Notes: generated by a model from the sequence alone, not told the origin. A stretch of 64,000 nucleotides of DNA from Sphingomonas sp. Leaf242 (GCF_001422045.1 NZ_LMLW01000012.1:153118-217117); one strand, 5' to 3'. Counted from the stretch's first letter, positions 1-9,879 are shown. Made by a program: numbers and translations.

Positions 1-362
1 GAGCGCCGATCATCCTGTTGGCCTCGTCGAATGACGGGTTCCGTCCGGAGCCGCCGTTCGTAACTCGCTTTACGAACGGCTTGAGTTGGTCGCCAGCTGC
101 CGCGCCTTCGTGACCCACAACACGACATTCAGCGGTCGTTTCGGGCTCCCTAACTTCGGACGTCCATTCATATTCGCCCGACACCTCGACCAGCGATGGA
201 GGAAATGGTGAGAATTGGGACTTTGCTGCCATTCGCCGCGACTGTAGCAAATGGCAGCTATCGTCAGGAGCGGACGCGACCCATAAGACCGGTCAGGCGG
301 CTGCATACGCGGAAGCTGGGCTGACGCGTCCTGCCTCTACTCTGATCTCGAAGGCTCTACTA
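1..362. other. Left edge with no supported gene
   Basis: No convincing coding region is seen. A 78-codon open frame on the minus strand (70-306) has a composition typical of a chance frame, with many Arg, Ser and Trp residues and no recognisable domain. It is not called. The stretch lies downstream of the minus-strand protease gene and may belong to a decayed unit that continues beyond the window. Confidence 0.5.
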
Positions 363-1355
363 TTAGCCGCGCCCGGCGATCGCCTTTATGAAATCGACTA
401 TTACCGAGGCCGGCAGCGCGGCCGAGTAGCGCAGCCTCTCGTTGTCATACTGACCCTCGAGCCATCGCATGGTCATTCCGACGCAATGTCCGTCCCCGAG
501 CAGCACCGGGCAACCGCTGCTGCCCGGCGCGACGAGGTTCGAGATGAGCAGCGCGGGCGTCTGCTGGAGATAAAGATCGGCCAAGCCGTTCACTTCGCCG
601 CGATGCCCCACCACGAGGGATTGCGCTCCTGGAATGCTTGGATAGCCCAGAGTGAAGACTTCATCGAACATCGCCACATCGGTGGTAAACCTGAACGCCG
701 GCCCGACTGGACCGGCGACGCGGTAAAGGGCGATGTCATGGTCAGGCGAGAGGATTGGAGCCTCTATGGCCATCGGAGCGCCCTTCACATCCGAAATTCT
801 GACGTCCACTACCTCGTCAGCCGGATCGACGTTGTGACGGCAAGTCACGAGCCAGGGCCGCTCGTCCTGCTCGATTAAAAAACCGGATCCTCGCGCCTCT
901 GCGCCATCCGCCTTCCTCACGTCGACCGCCAGCAGGGCGGAAGCGTAGCGCCCGGCAAGCTCGCCCGGGGCTGAAAAGAGGTTGCGAAACGTATCGTCGC
1001 GTAAGTGCCCGAGGATACGGATAAGGTCGAGCTGGTGGTCGACGACGGCGCGCCAGCTTGAGCCGAAAGACCTGCGAACCAGCCGCGCGGCAACCAGGCG
1101 CTCCCAGATGAAGGCGACGGCGGCGGGCTTGTAGGATTCCCCGCCCGAAACCATCGCCTCGAGCAACTCCTCGGAGAACATGTTCATCTTCGAGAACAGG
1201 CCCAGCGGGCCCTCGATGTCCTTGGCGCCTTTGAACTTCAGTCCCGCTCTCACCAGCTCAAGCGCAGCCGGCGTGTCGCTGAACAACAGCGAGAAGCGCC
1301 TCTCGACGATCGGAACCGCCTCGTCGATCGCCGGCCGGAGCGGATCATGCCTCAT
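363..1355 (-). CDS. Trypsin-like serine protease with N-terminal helical domain
   Basis: This 330-residue protein has a C-terminal chymotrypsin/trypsin-fold peptidase domain. The triad can be read as His174 (in TCRHNV), Asp207 (in DHDIALYRV) and Ser280 (in PGSSGCPV), and GSGFLI precedes the histidine as in HtrA-like and trypsin-2 families. Residues 1-130 are mostly helical and match no domain I recognise; they could be an adaptor or effector-associated domain. No signal peptide is seen, so it should act in the cytoplasm. The ATG has a GGAG about eight bases upstream. It lies 87 bases behind the HNH gene on the same strand and is probably co-transcribed. Trypsin-like domains are known effectors or partners of bacterial STAND/NACHT immune proteins, and an NACHT gene sits next door. 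A defence role is inferred; the protease call is secure. Confidence 0.85.
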   Translation of the reverse strand: MRHDPLRPAIDEAVPIVERRFSLLFSDTPAALELVRAGLKFKGAKDIEGPLGLFSKMNMFSEELLEAMVSGGESYKPAAVAFIWERLVAARLVRRSFGSSWRAVVDHQLDLIRILGHLRDDTFRNLFSAPGELAGRYASALLAVDVRKADGAEARGSGFLIEQDERPWLVTCRHNVDPADEVVDVRISDVKGAPMAIEAPILSPDHDIALYRVAGPVGPAFRFTTDVAMFDEVFTLGYPSIPGAQSLVVGHRGEVNGLADLYLQQTPALLISNLVAPGSSGCPVLLGDGHCVGMTMRWLEGQYDNERLRYSAALPASVIVDFIKAIAGRG

Positions 1356-1442
1356 CCGCAGGCTCCGGGACGCGTAAAGGAGGCCAGTGCAGCCTTGGCT
1401 GCTGCCGCTCCATGGGCAACCCCTTCTGGCAGATGAGAACGG

Positions 1443-2270
1443 TCAAAACAAAGAGGCACTGATCGGCCCGGGGTGAAAGCCAAGCTGGCCGCAGGAATAG
1501 ACTCGAAGCGTCACGTCCTCGACATCGCGCACACTCGAGCGAATTTCCGGGATCGCCGCTTCCTCTAACATGGCGTCCTTCCCAACCACGGCCAGCAGCA
1601 CGCCGCTGGCTCGCCGGCCGGTCATCAACTCATAGACTTCAAGCTTTTCCTGCAGCCAATTCCCATAAGCGGGCGCATCCAAATACGCCTTCCTGACATA
1701 GACGAAGTCGACGACGATATCGGCCTGATCGTCCTGGAATTGCTTGAGTCCGTCGAGAACTAGGCGCTTCTCGCCTGCCACAAGCTCGACGTGTCGCTCG
1801 AAATAGACTCCGGCCTCTTTCTCATATCTGGTGATCGCCACTTGGCTCAGCGCGAATGCCTGGACCTGCCAGCGCCGGGCCGCGATCTTGTGAATGCCGG
1901 CGTCGGTCGGCTGCTCGGCACTGCTTTGAGCGACCGGAAGGTTCGACCTAGCAATCTCGGACTGTGTCTCCAACCGCGTGAGCCGCTCGACAATTTCCGA
2001 TTCCCGGCTTGCGGAAAGCCGCTCCTTGTAAAGACGGAGCGACTTGCGATCGATCTTCCCATCATGTGCCATTTTGTGATGCATGTCGCACAGCGCGATG
2101 AGATTCGCGGGATCATTGTTCTCCCGGTTTTCGTCGATGTGGTGAAGCTCGACATAGGTTGTCTCGCCACAGACCCTCAGCGCGCAGGCGTGGCCAGCCT
2201 CGACCAGGACGAGACGCCGAACGTCTGCCGGTACGTGGGGCCTGGCGCGATCATAAGGCTCTTTCGACAA
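1443..2270 (-). CDS. HNH endonuclease domain protein
   Basis: A 275-residue protein with an N-terminal HNH nuclease module: Cys29 and Cys34, His43-His44-x-Asp46, Asn51-Asn52 with Asn56, then Cys61-x2-His64 and His69. These are the zinc and catalytic positions of the McrA-like HNH family. The start is taken as TTG at 2270 because GAGG stands about seven bases upstream and no usable Met precedes the HNH domain. Residues 130-275 form a second domain with alternating beta strands, including VLDGLKQF and DIVVDFVYVRK; I do not recognise it. It is the first gene of a minus-strand pair with the protease and is divergent, across 129 bases, from the HNH-NACHT gene. The arrangement suggests one three-gene unit, probably anti-phage, but that is inference. 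Confidence 0.8.
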   Translation of the reverse strand: MSKEPYDRARPHVPADVRRLVLVEAGHACALRVCGETTYVELHHIDENRENNDPANLIALCDMHHKMAHDGKIDRKSLRLYKERLSASRESEIVERLTRLETQSEIARSNLPVAQSSAEQPTDAGIHKIAARRWQVQAFALSQVAITRYEKEAGVYFERHVELVAGEKRLVLDGLKQFQDDQADIVVDFVYVRKAYLDAPAYGNWLQEKLEVYELMTGRRASGVLLAVVGKDAMLEEAAIPEIRSSVRDVEDVTLRVYSCGQLGFHPGPISASLF

Positions 2271-2399
2271 GGACCGACCTCGGCTTTGCGTTCGCTTACA
2301 GGGGTAGCGGCGACTGTGCCGGGCTTCAATGTCCGTCCGTCCGTTTGATTGCCTGCCTTACCGCTCGGCGTCGCGTCCAACCGCTGATATGCGGTCTCC

Positions 2400-5300
2400 A
2401 TGGCGGTGAGAGATTCCTTTTCCCAGACGACCAAGACGAACCTCGCAAAGCGCGCGGCGTATATCTGCTCTTGCCCGGATTGCCGGGCCTTCACCTTGGG
2501 CGCCCGGGCCGAGGGCGACGGCGTCGTCAATATCGGTGTCGCCGCCCATATCACTGCGGCGGCTGCTGGCGGCCCACGGTTTGATCCCGACATCGACACC
2601 ATCGATCGGGCATCGGAGCAGAATGGCCTTTGGCTGTGCGCTAATTGCCATACCCGGATCGACACAGACCCGACTCATTTCACCGTAGCCAAGCTTCGGG
2701 ACTGGAAGCGTGACGCGGAGGCCCGATCGTTCGAGCAACTTGGCCGCAGGCCGCTCGATCTGGATAAGGCGATCAGATACCAGCCGGAGATCATCGCGCA
2801 CGATTACCTTGTCCTGAAAGACGCGCTCGCGACAAAGGGGCCACCGATCGACGACGCGGTCGATAGTTGGCGGAAGGCTGCGCTTCGCGATGTCACCGAC
2901 TTCAAGGCGCTTCGGACCTGGCCGGCATCCCCAATCGACCTGTCGGTTCGATCCTCGCGGGTGGACGAGGAGGATTCGGCGGTCCCGAATTTTGCTGCCG
3001 TGCTGGAGATCGCAACCGATGTCATCATCGCGTCGGCGCCCGGGACCGGAAAGTCGACGACCATGATTCAGCTCGCCGGCACCATACTCGATGCCGGTAG
3101 GCGGGTGGCGATCTATGTGCCGCTCGCGCAATGGGGCGCCCAGCAGGCAGCCCTCCTGCTGTCGCTGACCGCGCGCGCGCCCTTTGCGCATCTCGACTTG
3201 GACGCTCTACGCCTACTGGCCGCGGAAGGGCGGCTGGTGCTGCTGCTGGACGGCTGGAACGAGCTCGATCCCAAGCAGCGGCTTCGGCTGAAACTGCAGC
3301 TCCAGCAATTGCGCCGGGAATATCCGCTGCTGGTGCTGGTCGTTGCCACCCGCGCCCACACTGACCGCCCCGTCGAAGGTCCGGTATTCCAGATCGAGGC
3401 GCTACGTGAGGACGAGCAACTGGAAGCAGTGCGGCGCATGCGCGGTGAGGAAGGCGTTGCCGTGCTCGACGCCGCATGGCGAGTCGCAGGTCTGCGCGAC
3501 CTCGTTGCAATCCCGCTTTTCTTGACTGCGCTACTTGACCGGGCGATCGGCGCTGTTTTGCCGCGGTCGAAGAACGAGATACTCGAGGGTTATGTTCGTG
3601 CTCAAGCGCGAGACGATGCCCGGGCCGACAGCCTGCGTGAAGAGCTGGAGGATATGGCGTTTCGCTATCTCGAGGCGTTGGCGCGCGCAATGCGGGAAGA
3701 TCAGCGGGTGTTGTTTGAGGCCGAGCGGGCGAGATCGATCGTGTCAAAAACCGGCCAAGCGCTGTTGCGGGAAGGACAGATTGGCGCCGCGCCCAAGCCT
3801 GGTAGGGCGCTCGAGATTCTCAGCGACCTGCATCTTCTGGAACGGCTAGGTGACGGCATGATGTTCCAGTTTCAGCACCAGCAGATCCAGGAATGGTTCG
3901 CCTCGCGCGACGTAGAGGCGACAATCCGATCAGCCGCCGATGGAGATGAGGCAGCGCTAACTTGGCTACGCGGCACTGTCATGAACTGGCGCCATTGGGA
4001 CGAGACCCTGTTGTTCGCCGTCGAGCGGATCAGCGCCTCCGCTAGTGCCGACGCCTTGCAGCTTCTGGCGCTGCTCGTGAACGAAGCTCTGCGGCTCGAC
4101 CCCGATCTCGCGGGTGAGATCATCGCGCGGGCGCCGGAGGCATTCTGGTCGATGGCGGGACCTGCCATCAGGGATTTCGCGGCCGCTTGGCATGCTTCGG
4201 GCATGGTCGACCGTGCCGTCGATTTCATGATCACGACGGGCAGGCCGGAATTCGCCGACTTTGTCTGGCCGCTCATAACGGACCAGAATAGCCAGATCCA
4301 TTTGCGGACGCTTCGCGCAGGCAACGGTTTTCGACCCTCGGTGCTGGGGGAGGACGCGGCGCACCGTATCGCGCAAGCCCTACCCGAAGTGAGGTCGCAC
4401 ATCCTCCAGGAGCTGGCCAGCAACGGCGGCATGGAAGGCATCGAACTTGCTACCTTAGTCGCGGAAAGCGACCCGGACCCCGACGTCCGCCTACAGACCT
4501 TCTCGGCGCTCGAATTCCGCTCGGCCAGCCGTCATGCCGTTCGCCTTCTGCGAGCCTCGGGTAGCGAGGTCTGGGACTTGGCCGGTGGCCGAGGCTATTG
4601 GGACGGAATAGACGACCCCGAAGTCGTTGCCCGTCTCAAAACCATTAACGCGGCTCAGCGTTCAGCCCTGACCGATCCGGTGGCCCTTCTACATGCGCTT
4701 TTGGAACAGGCAGGAGATACAGATGCCGGCCGGGTGCGGGAGATCCTTGCCCACCCCGCTTTTCCGGTCGGTGCGGAGCGTATCTACCATTTGACCGATC
4801 GCCTCGCGGCGCGCTGGCCCAAAGAAGTGGCCGACGCGATGGTGGACCGGATGGAGGGAGGTCTTCCCTTACCCTTCCGGGCAGAGACGCTGCTCTTGGG
4901 GACGACTCCGGTCGATGACGGGTTGTTGATCGAACGGGTGTTGAACAGCCCGCCGGACGACGAGGGCGCAAAGGCCGCGGCGCGCCTCGCGGGTACTGGC
5001 ACCGTGACAAAGTTGATCGGCCAAGCGCTCGCCGGTCGCGAGGCGCTTACCGAGGAGAAAGAGCAAAGGCGCAAAGCCTATTGGGCCGCGGTCGAGCGGG
5101 CCACAGCATCCCCGGTCGCCTCGCTAGTCGATGGCCTTACCGCCTTCTCCGCGGAGACGGATCCTCAGCATATCCACGACATCGTCGAGATCATCAATCG
5201 ACACCACGGCGGCGTGGACGTGCGTCCGCTAGCTCTCACCGAGGAGCAGGCGCTCCAGATGGTCGCCTTGATCGAGGGCTGGGCACAAGCCCTGCTCGGA

Positions 5301-6833
5301 AATCCCGTCGCGACCCGATCTCAGGTAGCGGCACTCGCTGTCGCGATCGAGCGGGTACCTCGCAAGGAGTTGCTCGTGACGCTCGAGGCGTTGTTGGTCG
5401 AGGATCTCGAACGGTATCGGCGAGATTGGGAGCAGTTCCGGGGGCGGCCGTCGCGCTATAACCATGGCAACGATCTCTCAATGGCCTTCGGCTTGCAATT
5501 CTCGCGGGCCTTCGTCGCCATCGGCGGCCAACGGGTAGTGTGCATCCTCTCACACTATCTGGTATCGCCGCGCTTCGGTGCTGACGCGGCGATGGCGCTG
5601 CGCCGGATCTTCGCGCATCGGACCGACGAGGCCGAGAAGAAATTCGGACAGCCTTGGCCCGATTTTTCAACGCTCGCAGCGAGTGCCACGGGGAAGGGCC
5701 AACCATCGCCCGGACCCGAGGCCGCGGCCCTGTTCGATGCAATCTCACGCTTGACCGGTGAGCGAGCGTCGGTCGCGGATCGCGAACAAGCGCTCTATCT
5801 GTTAAAGGTCATGCTTGGCATGCCCCATGCCGATCATCCTGCAATACGGGGGCTCCTGCGGGACACCGAAGTTTCGCCCCTCGCCAAGCGCGACGCTATG
5901 GCAGCCTTGGCGATGGCGGGAGTGACGCTTCCTAAAGAGCCGATCCGGCTTGGTCTCGCGGCGTTCCTCAAGCAGGCGGAAGGCGAGCGCTGGCTGTTGG
6001 ACAATGACCATAGCGACTTGGGGCGTTGGCTCGCCCTGTTTCCTTTCTCGGACCGGCCCGACGCATTGTTCGACGCCATTGCGGCTCTGGAACCGGCTCT
6101 TCTGCGTGACCGTAATATCGAGGCAGTGTGCGAGGCATTGCGCTGGGCGCCGACCGGCGTCGGCGATACCGGCCTGGTCGATCTCGCCGAGCGGCTTCCT
6201 GCACTCAAGCAGAACTTCACCTGGCAGGCCGCGGTGCTCCACCGCCCGGAAAGAAGCGCGTTCTCGGCATTCTGCGACTTGCTCGAGGCCGGCAGTATCG
6301 TGCGCAACGCCGACAGCCATGCGATCTGGTCCCTTGGCGACAAGCTCGCCGGCAAGCTAGCAGGGAACCCAACCTTGCGCGATGTGTGTCTCGCCCGCTA
6401 CCGGTCCAGTCAAGGCGTGGCCCGCAGCGTCTATGATCATGCGATCGCCAGGATGCACGATCCAGACAATGTCCCCTTCTTGGTCGAATGCTACGCGAGC
6501 TGGGGACGGTCGTTCGACGGGGTACTCGCCGAGGCGCTGCGCAACTGCGCTCTCTCCTACCGGACATCCGAGCGGATGACTGGCAGCCAAGAGATCTTGC
6601 CGGTCGATCTTGCATCACTGCGCCGCCAGCTCTTCGCGATCATGAGAGACGGGTCACCGCAGAGTCCGCTGGCAAGGGACTGCCTCGAGCATATCGAGGA
6701 ACTCCGTCGCGACTATGGCGCAATCGACACCGAGCCCCGGCATCCGGATGTTGCAAAGGGCATGCCCTGGCCGCTCGAGGAGGAGAAGCTGCCCGGTCGC
6801 GCCGCCCTTGAAGGCAAGGGCGGCCAAAAATAG
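2400..6833 (+). CDS. HNH-NACHT NTPase with long helical-repeat C-terminus
   Basis: A 1477-residue protein. Residues 1-115 are an HNH-type domain: Cys23/Cys25/Cys28, His50 in GVAAHITAAAAGGPR, then NGLWLCANCH with Cys80, Cys83 and His84. A STAND/NACHT NTPase follows, with Walker A APGTGKST (residues 213-220) and Walker B LVLLLDGWNEL (Asp284). Near residue 490 the sequence FQHQQIQEWFA resembles the F-x-H/Q-E-[FYW]-[FL]-A motif that commonly follows NACHT modules. The last 950 or so residues are Leu/Ala-rich and helical, with repeated DPDVRLQ-like and ALRR-like segments, as in HEAT-type sensor arms. Known bacterial NACHT and Avs proteins join an N-terminal effector to an NTPase and a sensor and kill or protect the cell on phage infection; that role is inferred here. 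ATG start. Confidence 0.85.
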   Translation: MAVRDSFSQTTKTNLAKRAAYICSCPDCRAFTLGARAEGDGVVNIGVAAHITAAAAGGPRFDPDIDTIDRASEQNGLWLCANCHTRIDTDPTHFTVAKLRDWKRDAEARSFEQLGRRPLDLDKAIRYQPEIIAHDYLVLKDALATKGPPIDDAVDSWRKAALRDVTDFKALRTWPASPIDLSVRSSRVDEEDSAVPNFAAVLEIATDVIIASAPGTGKSTTMIQLAGTILDAGRRVAIYVPLAQWGAQQAALLLSLTARAPFAHLDLDALRLLAAEGRLVLLLDGWNELDPKQRLRLKLQLQQLRREYPLLVLVVATRAHTDRPVEGPVFQIEALREDEQLEAVRRMRGEEGVAVLDAAWRVAGLRDLVAIPLFLTALLDRAIGAVLPRSKNEILEGYVRAQARDDARADSLREELEDMAFRYLEALARAMREDQRVLFEAERARSIVSKTGQALLREGQIGAAPKPGRALEILSDLHLLERLGDGMMFQFQHQQIQEWFASRDVEATIRSAADGDEAALTWLRGTVMNWRHWDETLLFAVERISASASADALQLLALLVNEALRLDPDLAGEIIARAPEAFWSMAGPAIRDFAAAWHASGMVDRAVDFMITTGRPEFADFVWPLITDQNSQIHLRTLRAGNGFRPSVLGEDAAHRIAQALPEVRSHILQELASNGGMEGIELATLVAESDPDPDVRLQTFSALEFRSASRHAVRLLRASGSEVWDLAGGRGYWDGIDDPEVVARLKTINAAQRSALTDPVALLHALLEQAGDTDAGRVREILAHPAFPVGAERIYHLTDRLAARWPKEVADAMVDRMEGGLPLPFRAETLLLGTTPVDDGLLIERVLNSPPDDEGAKAAARLAGTGTVTKLIGQALAGREALTEEKEQRRKAYWAAVERATASPVASLVDGLTAFSAETDPQHIHDIVEIINRHHGGVDVRPLALTEEQALQMVALIEGWAQALLGNPVATRSQVAALAVAIERVPRKELLVTLEALLVEDLERYRRDWEQFRGRPSRYNHGNDLSMAFGLQFSRAFVAIGGQRVVCILSHYLVSPRFGADAAMALRRIFAHRTDEAEKKFGQPWPDFSTLAASATGKGQPSPGPEAAALFDAISRLTGERASVADREQALYLLKVMLGMPHADHPAIRGLLRDTEVSPLAKRDAMAALAMAGVTLPKEPIRLGLAAFLKQAEGERWLLDNDHSDLGRWLALFPFSDRPDALFDAIAALEPALLRDRNIEAVCEALRWAPTGVGDTGLVDLAERLPALKQNFTWQAAVLHRPERSAFSAFCDLLEAGSIVRNADSHAIWSLGDKLAGKLAGNPTLRDVCLARYRSSQGVARSVYDHAIARMHDPDNVPFLVECYASWGRSFDGVLAEALRNCALSYRTSERMTGSQEILPVDLASLRRQLFAIMRDGSPQSPLARDCLEHIEELRRDYGAIDTEPRHPDVAKGMPWPLEEEKLPGRAALEGKGGQK

Positions 6834-7051
6834 CGGGAGAGCTTCTTCACCATCACGCTACGCTAGAGGAGAAATGGCACGAGATGTAGGTTCGACATCG
6901 GGCCGCGATCAAATCAGGCCATCTGCTCACCGATCGCCCTTTCTCCCGCCAAGATCCTATTCGGCAGCGTACACAGATATTAAGCGGCTGCAACTTCAGA
7001 CGTGGATTCGAGGACTTGCGGAAGTTTCGCACGCGTGGATAGATCGGCTCG

Positions 7052-8635
7052 ATGACTCGCCCACTAGATTCCGATGAACTTGGCGCCAAGGGAGAGAAGA
7101 GGCTCGCAGAGCTTCTGCTCGACGCCCGCCTAAAACCAAATAGTCCCGATCGCGATCGCGTCGGTTGGGACTCGGTGGTGACGTGGCCACTCGACGAGAC
7201 AGCTCCTGCCGACAGCCGGCCCGAGCCGCTTGCATGTCACATTCAGGCCAAGACCGTCTGGTCGGGCAACGGCACGATATCGATCAACCTGAGCACGTTC
7301 GAATATATCGCCAAGGACGCACGGCCCGCTTTCATCATCGTGTTTGAGGTCGATGATCCGACTTTAGAGATCATCAAGGCCCACATCATCCATGTCGAAG
7401 GGCCGTTTCTTTTCGAGGTCCTCAAACGTCTGCGCCAAGCACGTTTCGAAGGGAAGCGGCCGAGCGAGGTTACGTTCGAACCTACGACCACGAAATGGGG
7501 AAAGCTTCTTCCCTCTGTTACCGGCGCGGCTCTCAAGTGCGCTATGGAAGCCTGCAGCCCAGAGGGTATGGCCGCATATGCCACCATGAAGCGGCGCCAA
7601 CTGGCGCGCCTTGGCTATAAAAAGGGGGGCATTCAGTTTCGCACGACGGTCACAGCCAATACCCAAGACGAACTGATCGACGGCTTCCTTGGACTTGGAT
7701 CGCTTCAGGTCGCGGATATCGCTCAGGTTGAAAATCGGTTCGATATCACAATCGAATCTCCGTTTCCGCCTCCCGAGAAGGACAGCGCTTGGGAAACACT
7801 TAAAGTCGCACCAAGGCCGACCGACCGCTGCATGATCATCGCGACCCGCCCGGACGGCAAAAAGCTCGAGATGAAAGGAGAGTTTTTTCGAGTTCCTGGC
7901 ACTGTTACCGGTCCCGAACGGATTATCTTCGAGTGCCGCACCGGCCTGCTCAGGATCCGTGTCGATGTGAACGGAAATGAGGGTGGCGGACTTCTCTTCG
8001 CGGCGATGGAAGACTTCGCCAACCTCCGAGCACCAGCGGCCGATTGGGCAACATTTTACCGCTTCGGCGCCTGGTGCATCCGCGATGCTCTCGTCATAGA
8101 GATCAAGACCAAAAAGCCCGGCGGCCCGCCACCACTCGAGGGTGGCACGGATCCAACGCCGGATTTGGCGGAGGCCGATCGCCATGATCGCATGGCGGAT
8201 CTGGCCGAGGCGGCGGAATGGGTCTTGGCGGCCGCACAGGCGCCGGGCACGAAACTAACATCTGACGAGCTGCTGGCGGCCGCTCCCGACCTTAAGACCA
8301 TCCGGACGATGAAACTTGACCCTGACAAACTCTCGGGGTTCACCTTCACCAGCCCGCTGCCGACATGCGCCACGCCCGATAGCAGCTACGAACTTCTATA
8401 CGTGAACAAGGTCGCAATGGGGGACCATCTCATCGCCTTCGCAGCCCGCACCCGCGCAACTACGGCTGTGGAAATTGATGCGATCTCATGGGTGACCGGG
8501 CCGATGCATCTCGAACTCACCCGCAAAATCAGGAACGACGATAAGGCGATCGCCAAATTCGTACGCGACGCCCGTCGATATACCGGCATCGACAGCGTCT
8601 TCGGACCAAATCTAATCGAACTCTTACCTGAATGA
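7052..8635 (+). CDS. PD-(D/E)XK nuclease-like protein (DUF4365-like N-terminus)
   Basis: A 527-residue protein whose first 130 residues look like a restriction-endonuclease-fold domain of the DUF4365 type: Glu15 in LGAKGEKRLAELL, Asp40 in VGWDS, and Gln65-Ala-Lys67 in CHIQAKTVW. Together these give the E...D...QxK active-site pattern, and the following segment PAFIIVFEV fits the next core strand. The remaining roughly 390 residues are unassigned; a Pro/Gly-rich linker near residues 350-370 precedes a helical part. It starts with ATG 218 bases after the NACHT gene on the same strand. It may belong to the same defence unit or be a separate single-gene system. The nuclease fold is inferred from motifs only. 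Confidence 0.65.
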   Translation: MTRPLDSDELGAKGEKRLAELLLDARLKPNSPDRDRVGWDSVVTWPLDETAPADSRPEPLACHIQAKTVWSGNGTISINLSTFEYIAKDARPAFIIVFEVDDPTLEIIKAHIIHVEGPFLFEVLKRLRQARFEGKRPSEVTFEPTTTKWGKLLPSVTGAALKCAMEACSPEGMAAYATMKRRQLARLGYKKGGIQFRTTVTANTQDELIDGFLGLGSLQVADIAQVENRFDITIESPFPPPEKDSAWETLKVAPRPTDRCMIIATRPDGKKLEMKGEFFRVPGTVTGPERIIFECRTGLLRIRVDVNGNEGGGLLFAAMEDFANLRAPAADWATFYRFGAWCIRDALVIEIKTKKPGGPPPLEGGTDPTPDLAEADRHDRMADLAEAAEWVLAAAQAPGTKLTSDELLAAAPDLKTIRTMKLDPDKLSGFTFTSPLPTCATPDSSYELLYVNKVAMGDHLIAFAARTRATTAVEIDAISWVTGPMHLELTRKIRNDDKAIAKFVRDARRYTGIDSVFGPNLIELLPE

Positions 8636-9207
8636 CGCTACTGCAGCGCGGCCGCCAACCACCGCAACTCATCCGCTCAGTGCGGTTGCTCGGCTGCAGG
8701 CGGCCGTTCTGCGCCAGGGCATTGCCACGCGAGCCAAAATCGTTGTCGCCGCTGGAACGGCAACCGGCAAGACCCCGCTAACCAAGCCATTCGTCGGCTT
8801 TGCGCGAGCGCAATGGCAGGTCACAGCACCATCCGACGTCCGGATCAACTAAGCCGTACGTCTTGAGTTGGTCGACACCCGCCATCAGATTGGCGAAGCG
8901 CGACGACCCAGTTGCGGGCGCTCCGACTTCGCCGATCGCTGCTCGAAGCCGGAAGTTCGCTCACAAGATTAAAATGGTACGTACCCGTTCCGTGCATAGG
9001 GACGTTGAGGTGGTTCAGTCGCCTTTGCGATCCTGGCGGAGCTTCTGCTCTCACGGGACGAGCACTCACCGACACCAACGGCAGCCTGTCGGCTGCGCCC
9101 GACATCCCGGCCGATGGTCCTTGACCCGGCGCCATGGAGCAGCTGCGGGATCAGCAACCGTTTTCCCTAGTCGCATCTACGGTTAGACCGGGGGCGGGAG
9201 GAACGCG
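8636..9207. other. Gene-free stretch with nested hairpin
   Basis: No supported gene lies in this 572-base gap; frames on both strands have chance-like composition. Just after the nuclease gene a nested inverted repeat is visible: CGGCCGCC (8649-8656) pairs with GGCGGCCG (8699-8706), and ACCGCA with TGCGGT lies inside. There is no T-run, so it is a weak candidate terminator. The gap separates the NACHT/nuclease genes from the next cassette. Confidence 0.4.
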
Positions 9208-9879
9208 ATGAATCACGACGACCTGACATTGCTGCTGACTGAATATGCGGAGATCAACGCTGCCGGCCTCGATGACGCGCAGCTGGATCCCCTCAGAGCG
9301 GGAGTCGCGGCGCTTTTGACAATCCGGACCGAACGGACCGAAGAATATGTCAGCTCGGGCGGCGAAGGCCGGATGGGCTTCGGCTATATGAAGTTCAAGG
9401 AGCAGCGGTTCTACAGCGTCAAGCTCGGCAACCTAACACGCGACCGGCTCGGCGCGGCGGGGCTGGGCGGCACGATTCTAACCAGCGGGTCGACGCTCGC
9501 TGGGCTGGTCGCCGCCGGAACCTTGCCGGCTTGGGCGGGCGCTAGTGCCCTGCTGGCCATCCTGCTGGCGCTGACTGGTCGATTGAAACCGCTCGTCAGT
9601 TCGCTCAGCCTCGATGAAGCCACCACCCTCGATCTGGCTTGGCGAGAGTCGCGCGTGGAGAACTCGTTCCGCCTCGTCGATGCCAAATCACTCTCCCAGC
9701 GGATCGGCGATGTCGAAGCGATCTACGGCAATGCCGGTTTCACGCAGGCCAAGTTGAGCAATGCGCTTAAAAGGCTCGAAATCATTGGCATGATTAAGGG
9801 TGCGGGTGGCGACACCTATCAACTGATCGAAAAGATCAAAGTCAGCGACGCGGACCATCTGCAGCTCGGCAACGGCTGA
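9208..9879 (+). CDS. Membrane protein with C-terminal winged-helix-like domain
   Basis: A 223-residue protein of unknown function. After an 80-residue acidic N-terminal part come two close hydrophobic stretches (about residues 82-103 and 108-125), which suggest a membrane hairpin. The C-terminal 70 residues (NAGFTQAKLSNALKRLEIIG and onward) read like a winged helix-turn-helix. A GGGAGG sequence ends nine bases before the ATG and supports the start. Its stop codon overlaps the start of a 49-codon ORF by one base (TGATG). It leads a same-strand cassette with HExxH, RusA-like and PIN-domain proteins, and membrane anchoring could tie a sensor or repressor to the envelope (inference). I do not recognise the family. 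Confidence 0.6.
   Translation: MNHDDLTLLLTEYAEINAAGLDDAQLDPLRAGVAALLTIRTERTEEYVSSGGEGRMGFGYMKFKEQRFYSVKLGNLTRDRLGAAGLGGTILTSGSTLAGLVAAGTLPAWAGASALLAILLALTGRLKPLVSSLSLDEATTLDLAWRESRVENSFRLVDAKSLSQRIGDVEAIYGNAGFTQAKLSNALKRLEIIGMIKGAGGDTYQLIEKIKVSDADHLQLGNG

Noticed and set aside
70..306. 78-codon minus-strand frame at the left edge
   Set aside because: Chance-like composition, no domain and no ribosome-binding site that I can see; a nucleotide search for repeats would decide.
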